A stretch of DNA of 64,000 nt from the NCBI RefSeq assembly GCF_002803155.1, contig NZ_NNBP01000018.1:124001-188000 (forward strand), given 5' to 3'. Positions 10,028-17,502 of this stretch are shown one piece after another. This DNA comes from Streptomyces sp. CB02959 (GTDB taxonomy: Bacteria > Actinomycetota > Actinomycetes > Streptomycetales > Streptomycetaceae). A program made the translations under genes and the position numbers. Below the pieces are notes generated by a model. That model worked only from the letters and a program-made list of their open reading frames with translations. It was not told the DNA's origin and did not search any database. Within the stretch, counting starts at the first letter, position 1. The number at the start of each line of letters is the position of its first letter.

Positions 10028-10040
10028 TGCCCGCATCTTA
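10028..10040 (-). promoter_or_regulatory. Candidate nuo promoter -10 element and start site
   Basis: On the minus strand TAAGAT (10040-10035) fits the TANNNT -10 consensus of the main sigma factor and would start transcription near 10028, directly before the Rex site. No convincing -35 hexamer is visible at 17-18 bases. The untranslated leader would be about 100 bases. Confidence 0.45.
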
Positions 10041-10689
10041 TGCCCGTCGGTCTGTGATCTGCGACACGGGGTGAGCCAACGCCTTTGTGATCTTCACCAC
10101 CTGACGAAGGATCATGAAGTCGGATGACCGGTGATCTCCGCACACGAAGCGCGCGAGTGATCACCAGAGGTGACATTCGCCGGGGTTACCGCTGGTCAGC
10201 GCGTTGGTTTCACTATCAAGGAGTGGGCCGGGCAGGCAAATTGGCGCTGGACGCGCTTCAACTGCTATATGCGCGGCGGCCGTAGACGTGATGCTCTCGT
10301 GACCCTCTCGTGATCGTCGGTACGTGCTCCCGTTCACGAGCGGAGGGTGGATCCGCGGAACTCCGGGACGGCGCGAGGCCGGCCGGCGGCCGACGGTCGG
10401 TCACGGGAACATAACGGACACTCACGAGTGACCTATCCCACGCGCCTTGGAGCCATAAGACCTTGACGTCCGGGAAGCCTTGGCGTGGCGGATCAAGAAG
10501 TGATAAGCGCCCCCGGAGGCCGCGCCGGACATCAAATGCCGTGCGTAGGAACATGATCGCGAAATTCGGACATCGCGTCAGCGGCGCGGCAGCTGACGAA
10601 AAGTCCGTTTTATTCGCCGTGAACACGACAAGTGTGGCGCACTCCACCTTTGTTGGCAGCAACCTGCGGCTCCTGATAGCCGTGGTGGC

Positions 10690-11505
10690 ATGTCCCCGAA
10701 CGCACTCATACCCAGCCACCGGAAGCCCCGCCGCTCCGCGTCCTCGCGGGCCCTGCGTGCGGGCGTGACCGGTGGCTTCCTCACCCTCGCGGTGACCGGC
10801 GCGACCGTGCCGGCCAATGCCGCCGAGAAGCCCGTCTCCGAGACCCAGGAGATGCCTACCATCACGACGGCGCTGGCCACCAGTGCCGCCAAGAGCGCCG
10901 ACGCCGCCCAGCAGGCCGCTTTCAGCTACGAGCGGCAGGCGCTCCAGGACGCGGCCGCCGCCAAGGCCGACAAGGACGCGGGCAAGGCGAAGGCCGCCGC
11001 GGAGAAGAAGGCCAAGGCCGAGGCCGAGGCGAAGAAGGCCGCCGACGAGGCCCGCAAGGCCAAGGAAGCCGCGCAGGCCCGCGCCTCCCGCTCCGACGCG
11101 CGCACCGCGCTCTCCGCCGTCTCCGACGCCCCCTCCACCGGCAGCAGCAGCGGCAGCGTCTCCACCCTCGTCTCCTTCCTGAAGGCGCAGCTCGGCAAGG
11201 CGTACGTGCTCGGCTCCAGCGGCCCGTCCTCGTACGACTGCTCCGGCCTGACCCAGGCCGCGTTCTCCCAGATCGGCATCGACCTGCCGCGCGTCTCGCA
11301 GAGCCAGTCGACCACCGGCACCCAGGTCGGCCTCGGCAACCTCCAGGTCGGCGACATCCTCTACTGGGGCAGCGCCGGCAGCGCCTACCACGTCGCCGTC
11401 TACGTCGGGAACGGCAACTTCATCGGCGCCCAGAACCCGAGCACCGGCATCGTCGAGCGCCCCCTCAGCTACGACATGCCCACCGGCGCGGTGCGCGTCC
11501 TGTAA
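10690..11505 (+). CDS. Secreted NlpC/P60 peptidoglycan endopeptidase
   Basis: This is probably an exported enzyme that cuts stem-peptide bonds in peptidoglycan. The 271-residue protein has a basic N-terminus and a hydrophobic signal (about residues 21-44, cleavage after PANA). A long Ala/Lys/Glu-rich coiled-coil segment spans about 75-140, and the NlpC/P60 domain fills the C-terminal 115 residues. The catalytic Cys is C184 in YDCSGLT and the His is H234 in YHVAVYVG. The start ATG at 10690 has only a weak GGTGG site, so the start is less certain than the domain call. It stands alone, divergent from nuo. Confidence 0.9.
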   Translation: MSPNALIPSHRKPRRSASSRALRAGVTGGFLTLAVTGATVPANAAEKPVSETQEMPTITTALATSAAKSADAAQQAAFSYERQALQDAAAAKADKDAGKAKAAAEKKAKAEAEAKKAADEARKAKEAAQARASRSDARTALSAVSDAPSTGSSSGSVSTLVSFLKAQLGKAYVLGSSGPSSYDCSGLTQAAFSQIGIDLPRVSQSQSTTGTQVGLGNLQVGDILYWGSAGSAYHVAVYVGNGNFIGAQNPSTGIVERPLSYDMPTGAVRVL

Positions 11506-11530
11506 AGGACCGCGCCCCCGGACCGCTCTA

Positions 11531-11570
11531 CGGAACCGCCCCTTCCCCCGCTCGGGAGGGGCGGTTCCGC
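11531..11570. terminator. Terminator hairpin after the NlpC/P60 gene
   Basis: GGAACCGCCCCTT and AGGGGCGGTTCC form a long G+C-rich stem 25 bases after the stop codon. It lies between two convergent genes and could serve both strands. Confidence 0.7.
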
Positions 11571-11713
11571 GTTGTCCGGGCCGAGCGGGACCACCCGGCG
11601 TCCGTCTCGCGCCGCCCGGCGCACCGCCCCCTGCCGACCGCGCCGGTGCCGCGCGCCCGCGCCGCTCTTCGGCCGGGCCGCCACCGCCCGACCCCGGACC
11701 CGGCCGCCGGCCG

Positions 11714-12529
11714 TCAGTCCTTGAGGAACTCCGACAGGTCCGCGTTGAGCCGGGCGTGGTGGCTGGCGTAGAGGCCGTGGCCGGCGTCCGGGTACTCCTT
11801 GTAGACGGCGCCCGGGATCAGTTCCGCGGTCCGCCGGCCGGTGACGTCGATCGGCGCGGAGAAGTCGGCCGCGCCGTGCACGACCAGGGTCGGGACGTCG
11901 ATCTCGCGCAGCCCCGCCCGGTGGTCGGTGTGGAAGACCGCCCGCTGCACCTGCTGGGTCGCGTACGGCGCGCAGGCCATCACCTGCTGGATGGTGAAGT
12001 CGACCATGAGGGGGTGGACGTCGTTGCCCAGGTGGGTGGCGAAGAAGACCTGCGCCTGTTGGGCCATCCACCGGGGCCGGTCGGTCCGCAGCAGCGCCAT
12101 CGACTCCTCGAAGGCGGACTCCGGCAGCCCCTCGGGGTTGTCCTCGGTCCGCTTCATGAACGGCAGGGTCGCCGCGAGGAACACGGCCCGGCGGACCCGC
12201 CCGGAACCGTGCCGGGCCAGATAGCGGGCGACCTCCGCACCGCCCAGCGAATGCCCGATCAAGGTCACCCCGTCCAGCCCGAGGTGGTCCAGCAGGGCGG
12301 CCAGGTCGTCCGAGGTCGCATCGGTGTCGTAGCCGCCGGAGGGCCGGTCCGAGCGGCCGTGTCCGCGCCGGTCGAACGCGACGCAGCGAAAGCCCCGCTC
12401 GACGAAGTAGGGGATCTGGTACTCCCACATGTCGGTGGTGAGCATGGCGCTCGCCACGAACACCAGCGGCTCGCCCTGGCCGTACTCCTCGTACCAGAGC
12501 CGGGTCCCGTCGTGGCCTTCGAAGAACAT
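11714..12529 (-). CDS. Alpha/beta hydrolase, non-haem chloroperoxidase-like
   Basis: This is a 271-residue cytosolic serine hydrolase of the family that includes cofactor-free haloperoxidases and arylesterases; the substrate is unknown. The triad is visible: S94 in GHSLGG, D222 in HGAADFSAP and H251 in DAGHGLY. The segment FDRRGHGRSDRP after strand 4 is typical of this branch. ATG at 12529 follows GGGAGGAAACGCC. The gene is monocistronic with a long palindrome about 85 bases upstream, so dedicated regulation is likely, although no regulator gene lies beside it. Confidence 0.88.
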   Translation of the reverse strand: MFFEGHDGTRLWYEEYGQGEPLVFVASAMLTTDMWEYQIPYFVERGFRCVAFDRRGHGRSDRPSGGYDTDATSDDLAALLDHLGLDGVTLIGHSLGGAEVARYLARHGSGRVRRAVFLAATLPFMKRTEDNPEGLPESAFEESMALLRTDRPRWMAQQAQVFFATHLGNDVHPLMVDFTIQQVMACAPYATQQVQRAVFHTDHRAGLREIDVPTLVVHGAADFSAPIDVTGRRTAELIPGAVYKEYPDAGHGLYASHHARLNADLSEFLKD

Positions 12530-12613
12530 GGCGTTTCCTCCCGTTGCGGTGCGTTCCGTCGCGTCCGCCTGCGACGCGTCCCACGATGCCGGGACGGGAG
12601 GAGTGCCTCAATT

Positions 12614-12634
12614 ACCTCCCATGTCATGGGAGGT
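12614..12634. promoter_or_regulatory. 21-bp perfect dyad upstream of the alpha/beta hydrolase
   Basis: The arms ACCTCCCATG and CATGGGAGGT surround a single central base. On the hydrolase strand the dyad is followed at once by TAATTG, a possible -10. This spacing resembles MerR-family operators sitting in a stretched promoter spacer, but other dimeric regulators could bind. Confidence 0.55.
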
Positions 12635-12685
12635 GGGCCGAGGACCCGAGACCGCCCGCATCCCCTGCGGGCGGCCCGGGGCGGG

Positions 12686-13999
12686 TCACGCCTTCGGCGC
12701 GACCTTGCTCAGGCCGTTGATGATCCGGTCCATCGCGTCGCCGCCCGACGGGTCGGTGAGGTTGGCGAGCATCTTCAGCGTGAAGCGCATCAGCAGCGGG
12801 TGGGTCAGGCCGCGCTGGGTGGCGATCTGCATCACCTTGGGGTTGCCGATCAGCTTCACGAACGCCCGGCCGAGGGAGTAGTAGCCGCCGTAGGTGTCCT
12901 TGAGGATCTTCGGATAGCGGTGCAGCGCCAGCTCGCGCTGGGCGTACGTGGCACGGGCCTGCGCCTGCACGATCACCTCGGCGGCGAGGGCGCCGGACTC
13001 CATGGCGTACGCGATGCCCTCGCCGTTGAACGGGTTGACCAGGCCGCCGGCGTCGCCGACCAGCAGGAGGCCCTTGGTGTAGTGCGGCTGGCGGTTGAAG
13101 GCCATCGGGAGGGCCGCGCCGCGGATCGGACCGGTCATGTTCTCCGGGGTGTAGCCCCAGTCGGCGGGCATCGACGCGCACCACGCCTTGAGGATCTCCC
13201 GCCAGTCCAGCTCCCGGAAGGCGGAGCTGGAGTTGAGGATCCCGAGGCCGACGTTGCTCGTGCCGTCGCCCATGCCGAAGATCCAGCCGTAGCCCGGCAG
13301 CAGCCGGTCCTGGGCGCCCCGGCGGTCCCACAGCTCCAGCCAGGACTCCAGGTAGTCGTCGTCGTGCCGCGGCGAGGTGAAGTACGTCCGCACCGCGACG
13401 CCCATCGGCCGGTCCTCGCGCCGGTGCAGCCCCATCGCCAGCGACAGCCGGGTGGAGTTGCCGTCGGCGGCGACCACGATCGGGGCGTGGAAGGTCACCG
13501 GCGCCTTCTCCTCGCCGAGCTTGGCGTGCACGCCGGTGATGTGCCCGGTCAGCTCGTTGACGATCGGCGCGCCCACGTTGCACCGCTCGTAGAGCCGGGC
13601 GCCGGCCTTCTGCGCCTGCCGGGCCAGCTGCTCGTCGAAGTCGTCCCGCTTGCGGACCAGTCCGTAGTCCGGGAAGGAGGCGAGTTCCGGCCAGTCGAGC
13701 TGGAGCCGGGAGCCGCCGCCGATGATGCGCAGACCCTTGTTGCGCAGCCAGCCGGCCTCCTCGGAGATGTCGATGCCCATCGCGATCAGCTGCTTGGTGG
13801 CGCGCGGGGTGAGCCCGTCACCGCAGACCTTCTCGCGCGGGAACGCCGTCTTCTCCAGGAGCAGTACGTCCAGGCCGGACTTGGCGAGGTGGTAGGCGGT
13901 GGCCGAGCCGGCCGGTCCGGCGCCGACGACGATCACGTCCGCGCGGTGCTCCGATCGGGGCGTGGTCACGGACTCGGTCACGGACGCGGACTCGGTCAC
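12686..13999 (-). CDS. Geranylgeranyl reductase family flavoprotein (MenJ-like)
   Basis: This is an FAD-dependent reductase that probably saturates an isoprenyl double bond. The best candidate substrate is the menaquinone side chain, as for mycobacterial MenJ; polyprenyl or archaeal-type lipids are alternatives. Of 437 residues, the FAD-binding VIVVGAGPAGSATAYHL starts near 24. Next come CGDGLTPRA (residues about 59-67) and VGDAGGLVNPFNGEGI, the second FAD contact and family hallmark. The GTG at 13999 follows GGGAGAAAACGCC. Location between nuo and mqnG supports a quinone role, which remains an inference. Confidence 0.85.
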   Translation of the reverse strand: MTESASVTESVTTPRSEHRADVIVVGAGPAGSATAYHLAKSGLDVLLLEKTAFPREKVCGDGLTPRATKQLIAMGIDISEEAGWLRNKGLRIIGGGSRLQLDWPELASFPDYGLVRKRDDFDEQLARQAQKAGARLYERCNVGAPIVNELTGHITGVHAKLGEEKAPVTFHAPIVVAADGNSTRLSLAMGLHRREDRPMGVAVRTYFTSPRHDDDYLESWLELWDRRGAQDRLLPGYGWIFGMGDGTSNVGLGILNSSSAFRELDWREILKAWCASMPADWGYTPENMTGPIRGAALPMAFNRQPHYTKGLLLVGDAGGLVNPFNGEGIAYAMESGALAAEVIVQAQARATYAQRELALHRYPKILKDTYGGYYSLGRAFVKLIGNPKVMQIATQRGLTHPLLMRFTLKMLANLTDPSGGDAMDRIINGLSKVAPKA

Positions 14000-14019
14000 G
14001 GCGTTTTCTCCCGAAAGTC

Positions 14020-14046
14020 GATATCTGGATATCCGCGGCGGATATC
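14020..14046. promoter_or_regulatory. Triple GATATC operator between divergent genes
   Basis: GATATC occurs at 14020, 14028 and 14041. The last two lie inside a perfect 19-bp palindrome (GATATCCGC, one base, GCGGATATC). The cluster is 21 bases upstream of the reductase start and about 70 upstream of the GNAT gene, so it could control either. The cognate regulator is not identifiable. Confidence 0.5.
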
Positions 14047-14117
14047 TGGGTGCCGACCGGCACTGGGCAGGTGCAGTCTATGGGGGCCTTGATGATCGGA
14101 AACTGAAGGGTTGTCCC

Positions 14118-14651
14118 ATGACGCCTGCGCCCGCTCCCCGGCCCGCGCGCCCCCTCCCCGCCGTCGAACTGCGGATACCCACCGACGAGGACGCACTGCA
14201 CTGGCACCGGGTCTTCAACGACCCCGCGGTGATGGAGTTCCACGGCGGCGCCCCCGCCGAACTCTCGGTCTACGAGGAGTTCACCGCCCGCCAGCGCCGC
14301 CACCACGCCGAACGGGGCTTCTGCCTCTACACCCTGCTGGACCCGTCGGACGGCGCGGTCATCGGCTTCACCGGCGCCCAGCCCTGGCCGTCGGAGTGGG
14401 GCCCGGTCGGCGAGATCGAGATCGGCTGGCGGCTGGGCCGGGCGTACTGGGGCAAGGGGTACGCCACGACGGCCGCGCAGCGGGCGCTGGACGCCGTACG
14501 GGCGGCCGGGGTCCGCGAGGTGGTGGCGATGGTGGATTCCCGCAACACCCGGTCGCTCGCGGTGACCCGGCGCCTGGGGATGCGCCTGGACGAGACGTTC
14601 CCGACGCCGACCGGCGAGCGGACGGCGCACTGCCACCGGCTGGCCCTCTGA
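14118..14651 (+). CDS. GNAT-family N-acetyltransferase, RimJ/RimL type
   Basis: This 177-residue protein probably transfers acetyl from acetyl-CoA to a protein N-terminus or small amine; the substrate is unknown. The acetyl-CoA loop RAYWGKGYA is at about 108-116, preceded by the strand GEIEIGWRL and followed by VDSRNTRSLAVTRRLGM, the usual RimJ/L-type end. I chose ATG at 14118, with GAAGGG eight bases upstream. In-frame sequence before it runs into the divergent reductase promoter. Confidence 0.88.
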   Translation: MTPAPAPRPARPLPAVELRIPTDEDALHWHRVFNDPAVMEFHGGAPAELSVYEEFTARQRRHHAERGFCLYTLLDPSDGAVIGFTGAQPWPSEWGPVGEIEIGWRLGRAYWGKGYATTAAQRALDAVRAAGVREVVAMVDSRNTRSLAVTRRLGMRLDETFPTPTGERTAHCHRLAL

Positions 14652-14667
14652 CCCGGGTACGGGAGCT

Positions 14668-14698
14668 CCGGCCCGGCCCGGGAGGAATCCTGGGCCGG
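14668..14698 (+). terminator. Possible terminator after the GNAT gene
   Basis: CCGGCCC and GGGCCGG can pair across a 17-base loop soon after the stop at 14651. There is no T tract, so confidence is modest. Confidence 0.35.
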
Positions 14699-14815
14699 CA
14701 CCGGAAATGACCGAAAGAAAAGCAACGGCGACACATCCATTGCCGCACCCCGAGTGTCTGACCAGAGAGCGGCACTCTCATGTGACCGCACTGCAGGGGC
14801 ATTTGGAGCATCCAC

Positions 14816-15727
14816 TTGAAAATCGGCATCAAAGGCATCAGGCGCATCAAGGGCATGCGGCGCGCATCCGCGGTGGCCGTCACCACCGGAGCCGTCCTGA
14901 CCGCCGGGGCGTTCGGCTCCCAGGCGCAGGCCGCGACCCTCCCCACGCCCAGCATCAGCGCCGCCGGCGGCTTCGTGATGAACAACGGCACCGGCTCGAC
15001 GCTCTTCGCCAAGGCCGCGGACACCCGCCGGTCCACCGGCTCCACCACCAAGATCATGACGGCCCGGGTGGTGCTGGCCCAGAAGAACCTCGACCTGGAT
15101 TCCAAGGTCACGGTCCAGAAGGCGTACAGCGACTACATCGTCAACAACAACTGGGCCTCGTCGGCCCATCTGATCGTCGGCGACAAGGTGACGGTCCGCC
15201 AGCTGCTGTACGGGCTGATGCTCCCGTCCGGCTGCGACGCCGCCTACGCGCTGGCCGACAAGTTCGGCACCGGCTCGACCCGGGACGCCCGGGTGAAGTC
15301 GTTCATCGGCCAGATGAACACCACCGCCAAGAGCCTGGGCATGAAGAACAGCCACTTCGACTCGTTCGACGGCATAGGGCGTGGCACGAACTACTCGACG
15401 CCGCGCGACCTGACCAAGCTCGCCTCGAACGCGATGAAGTTCTCCACGTTCCGCACGGTCGTGGGCACCAAGTCCACCAAGCAGAAGGTCACGACGAAGA
15501 GCGGCGGCTACCGCTACATGTCGTGGACCAACACCAACAACCTGCTCGGCAGCTACCAGGGCACCATCGGTGTGAAGACCGGCTCGGGCCCGGAGGCCAA
15601 GTACTGCCTGGTCTTCGCCGCCACCCGCGGCGGCAAGACCGTCATCGGCGCGGTCCTGGCCTCCTCGTCCCTGGACAACCGCACCGCGGACGCCAAGAAG
15701 CTGATGGACTACGCGTTCAAGAAGTAG
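14816..15727 (+). CDS. Secreted D-alanyl-D-alanine carboxypeptidase (penicillin-binding, S11)
   Basis: This serine peptidase trims the terminal D-Ala of peptidoglycan stem peptides outside the membrane. Of 303 residues, a signal peptide covers about 1-39. The three active-site motifs are S76-x-x-K79 (STTK), S138-G-C140 (the SxN position, here Cys, common in actinobacterial S11 members) and K254-T-G (VKTGSG). The start is TTG at 14816 with GGAG eight bases before it. There is no C-terminal membrane anchor, so the protein may be released. A strong terminator follows. Confidence 0.9.
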   Translation: MKIGIKGIRRIKGMRRASAVAVTTGAVLTAGAFGSQAQAATLPTPSISAAGGFVMNNGTGSTLFAKAADTRRSTGSTTKIMTARVVLAQKNLDLDSKVTVQKAYSDYIVNNNWASSAHLIVGDKVTVRQLLYGLMLPSGCDAAYALADKFGTGSTRDARVKSFIGQMNTTAKSLGMKNSHFDSFDGIGRGTNYSTPRDLTKLASNAMKFSTFRTVVGTKSTKQKVTTKSGGYRYMSWTNTNNLLGSYQGTIGVKTGSGPEAKYCLVFAATRGGKTVIGAVLASSSLDNRTADAKKLMDYAFKK

Positions 15728-15785
15728 CCGGCGACGGCGGCAGCCCGGGAAGCCGCAGCGCGCCCCGGGGCCGCCGCACTCCGGT

Positions 15786-15835
15786 CGAAGAAGCCGCCCC
15801 CGGCCGTGGGAACACGGTCGGGGGCGGCTTCTTCG
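15786..15835. terminator. Strong terminator between carboxypeptidase and mqnG
   Basis: GAAGAAGCCGCCCCC and GGGGGCGGCTTCTTC pair perfectly (15 bp plus a flanking C/G pair) around an 18-base loop. It lies between convergent genes and can act both ways. Confidence 0.85.
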
Positions 15836-15874
15836 CGCGTCGGCGTGCGCCGGCGCCGGGCTCCGGCTCCCGGC

Positions 15875-16576
15875 TCAGCCCTCGGCCGGCTTGGTGCCCC
15901 GGTGCAGCGCCACGATCCCACCGGTCAGGTTGCGCCAGGCGACCCCGGTCCAGCCCGCGCCCTGGAGCCGGGCGGCCAGCTCGGGCTGGTTGGGCCAGGT
16001 GCGGATGGACTCCGCGAGGTAGACGTACGCGTCCGGGTTGCTGCTGACCGCACGGGCCACCGGCGGCAGCGCCCGCATCAGGTACTCGGTGTAGACGGTC
16101 CGGAACGGCGCCCAGGTCGGCTCGCTGAACTCGCAGATCACCACCCGCCCACCGGGCTTGGTGACGCGGTACAGCTCGGCCAGCGCGGCATCGGTGTCCT
16201 GGATGTTGCGCAGTCCGAAGGAGATGGTGACGGCGTCGAACACCCCGTCCGCGAACGGCAGCCGGGTCCCGTCCCCCGCCGCGAACGGCAACCACGGGTG
16301 GCGCTTCTTGCCCTCCCGCAGCATTCCCACCGAGAAGTCGCACGGCACGACGTACGCCCCGGTCCGCGCGAACGGCAGCGAGGAGGTGCCGGTCCCGGCC
16401 GCGAGGTCGAGTACCCGCTCGGCGGGCCGCGCGGCCACCGCACGCTCCACCTCCTTGCGCCAGAGCCGCGCCTGGCCCAGGGAGAGCACGTCGTTGGTGA
16501 GGTCGTACCGTGCCGCCACGTCGTCGAACATCGCGGCGACTTCGTGCGGCTGCTTGTCCAGGGATGCTCGGGTCAC
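15875..16576 (-). CDS. mqnG: Demethylmenaquinone methyltransferase
   Basis: This is the UbiE/MenG-type SAM-dependent methyltransferase that performs the last ring methylation of menaquinone. It is 233 residues from GTG at 16576. Motif I is VLDLAAGTGTSSLPFA near residue 57; the UbiE signatures VAAMFDDVAARYDLTNDVLSLG at the N-terminus and FGLRNIQDTDAALAELYRVTKPGG are both clear. In-frame sequence far upstream passes through other genes and is not part of it. Together with mqnC, A, E, M, P and L in this window it completes most of the futalosine pathway. It is also known as ubiE or menG. Confidence 0.95.
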   Translation of the reverse strand: MTRASLDKQPHEVAAMFDDVAARYDLTNDVLSLGQARLWRKEVERAVAARPAERVLDLAAGTGTSSLPFARTGAYVVPCDFSVGMLREGKKRHPWLPFAAGDGTRLPFADGVFDAVTISFGLRNIQDTDAALAELYRVTKPGGRVVICEFSEPTWAPFRTVYTEYLMRALPPVARAVSSNPDAYVYLAESIRTWPNQPELAARLQGAGWTGVAWRNLTGGIVALHRGTKPAEG

Positions 16577-16884
16577 CCGGCCATTGTCCACCGTGCGGAA
16601 CCGGCCCCCGGCACCGGGCGGCCCGACGGGCCCGCGGCGCGGCGGGGCCGGGCGGCGCGGTTGGTCGGGGACGGCCGTCATGCCCCCCTCTGACATTCCG
16701 GGCGGTCGAGCGGTGCGTGGCGCATCGTGAGCGGCCGGGCGACGGCCGTCCCCGCGATCAAGATCCTGCCGGGCTGAATCACCCGCTCCGCTTCCGTTGA
16801 CACCGCCCTGACGTGCGGGCGGCGGGCCCTGACGGGTTCTTGACGGGGACCCGCCGGCGACCGGGAGCGGGACGCGGCCGCAGG
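16577..16884. other. Intergenic region upstream of mqnG
   Basis: These 308 bases between mqnG and the amidohydrolase-like gene must hold the mqnG promoter. Both flanking genes read leftward. I see no clear hexamers, hairpin or open frame with coding character. Confidence 0.4.
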
Positions 16885-17469
16885 TCAGCGGCGGCGGTGG
16901 ACGAGACGGCCGGCGAGGACGGTGGCCAGGCAGGTGCCGTCCGGGGCGAAGACGGCGAAGTCGGCCGGGGCGCCGGGGGCGAGGACGGTGACCGGGTGGG
17001 GCGGGCCCCCGGGGGCCGCGGTCCGGCCCGCGGTCTGCCGGAGGCCGGACCGCTGCACCGCCGTGCGGACCGCGGGGCGGGTGAACGGGCCGGCCAGCGT
17101 GGTGGTGCCGGCGGCCAGCAGGCGCTGGAGGCCGCGCCGGGCACTGGCGCCCCAGCGGGTCTCGCTCATGGGGAGGGCGGCCAGCGCCGCGCCGGTCAGC
17201 GGTTCGGTGCCGAGTTCGGCGGCCTCGCGCGGATCGGGGTGGTAGGCGCCCTCCAGCAGCGCCGTGCCGTCCGGTTCGTGGCGGCCCGGGGTCAGCGTCC
17301 CGTCCCACTCCCGGACCCGGACCCCCGTGCCGTACGCCGCCAGCAGTTCCTCGTACGGGCCGACGGCGGCCAGCCGGTCGCCGTCGACGACGACCGCGTA
17401 TCCGGGGAGCGGCTCGGCGTCCTCGGTGGAGCCGAGCCGGACGGCCCGTGCCTTGTGGAGCGTCAGCAT
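16885..17469 (-). CDS. Degenerate imidazolonepropionase-like amidohydrolase
   Basis: The 194-residue product resembles the beginning and end of an amidohydrolase with most of the barrel missing. Near the N-terminus PGYAVVVDGDRLAAVGPYEEL is the usual composite-domain strand pair. WGASARRGLQRLLAAGTTTLAGP recalls the early barrel. APGAPADFAVFAPDG followed by LATVLAGRLVHRR is the usual C-terminal return strand. The metal-binding HxH after the PG turn is reduced to PGRHEP, and no catalytic His/Asp set follows. I infer a non-catalytic or structural protein. It starts 33 bases after the mqnC stop on the same strand, so it is likely co-transcribed with mqnC. Confidence 0.7.
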   Translation of the reverse strand: MLTLHKARAVRLGSTEDAEPLPGYAVVVDGDRLAAVGPYEELLAAYGTGVRVREWDGTLTPGRHEPDGTALLEGAYHPDPREAAELGTEPLTGAALAALPMSETRWGASARRGLQRLLAAGTTTLAGPFTRPAVRTAVQRSGLRQTAGRTAAPGGPPHPVTVLAPGAPADFAVFAPDGTCLATVLAGRLVHRRR

Positions 17470-17502
17470 CCGTTCGACCGCTGCTCGGTGGCGTTCCGGT
17501 GG

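Larger units (their letters stand above)
9928..10689. other. Intergenic control region between nuoA and the NlpC/P60 gene
   Basis: This 762-base spacer between divergent genes is less G+C-rich than its surroundings. It holds the Rex site and nuo promoter at its left end. Between 10280 and 10350 there are short CTCTCGTGA repeats, and 10490-10680 must carry the promoter of the rightward gene, but I cannot assign hexamers with confidence. I found no coding sequence or known riboswitch in it. Confidence 0.5.

Noticed and set aside
10053..10098. Additional Rex sites (TGTGATCTGCGACA and TTGTGATCTTCACC)
   Set aside because: The spacing or second arm does not match TGTGA-N6-TCACA.
10440..10689. Cyclic-di-AMP (ydaO-type) riboswitch before the NlpC/P60 gene
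   Set aside because: Such riboswitches often precede cell-wall hydrolases in actinobacteria, but the conserved GGTTGCC and associated blocks are absent.
10258..11391. Long minus-strand open frame opposite the NlpC/P60 gene
   Set aside because: Gly/Leu-rich antisense product with no ribosome site; it is a by-product of high third-position G+C in the real gene.
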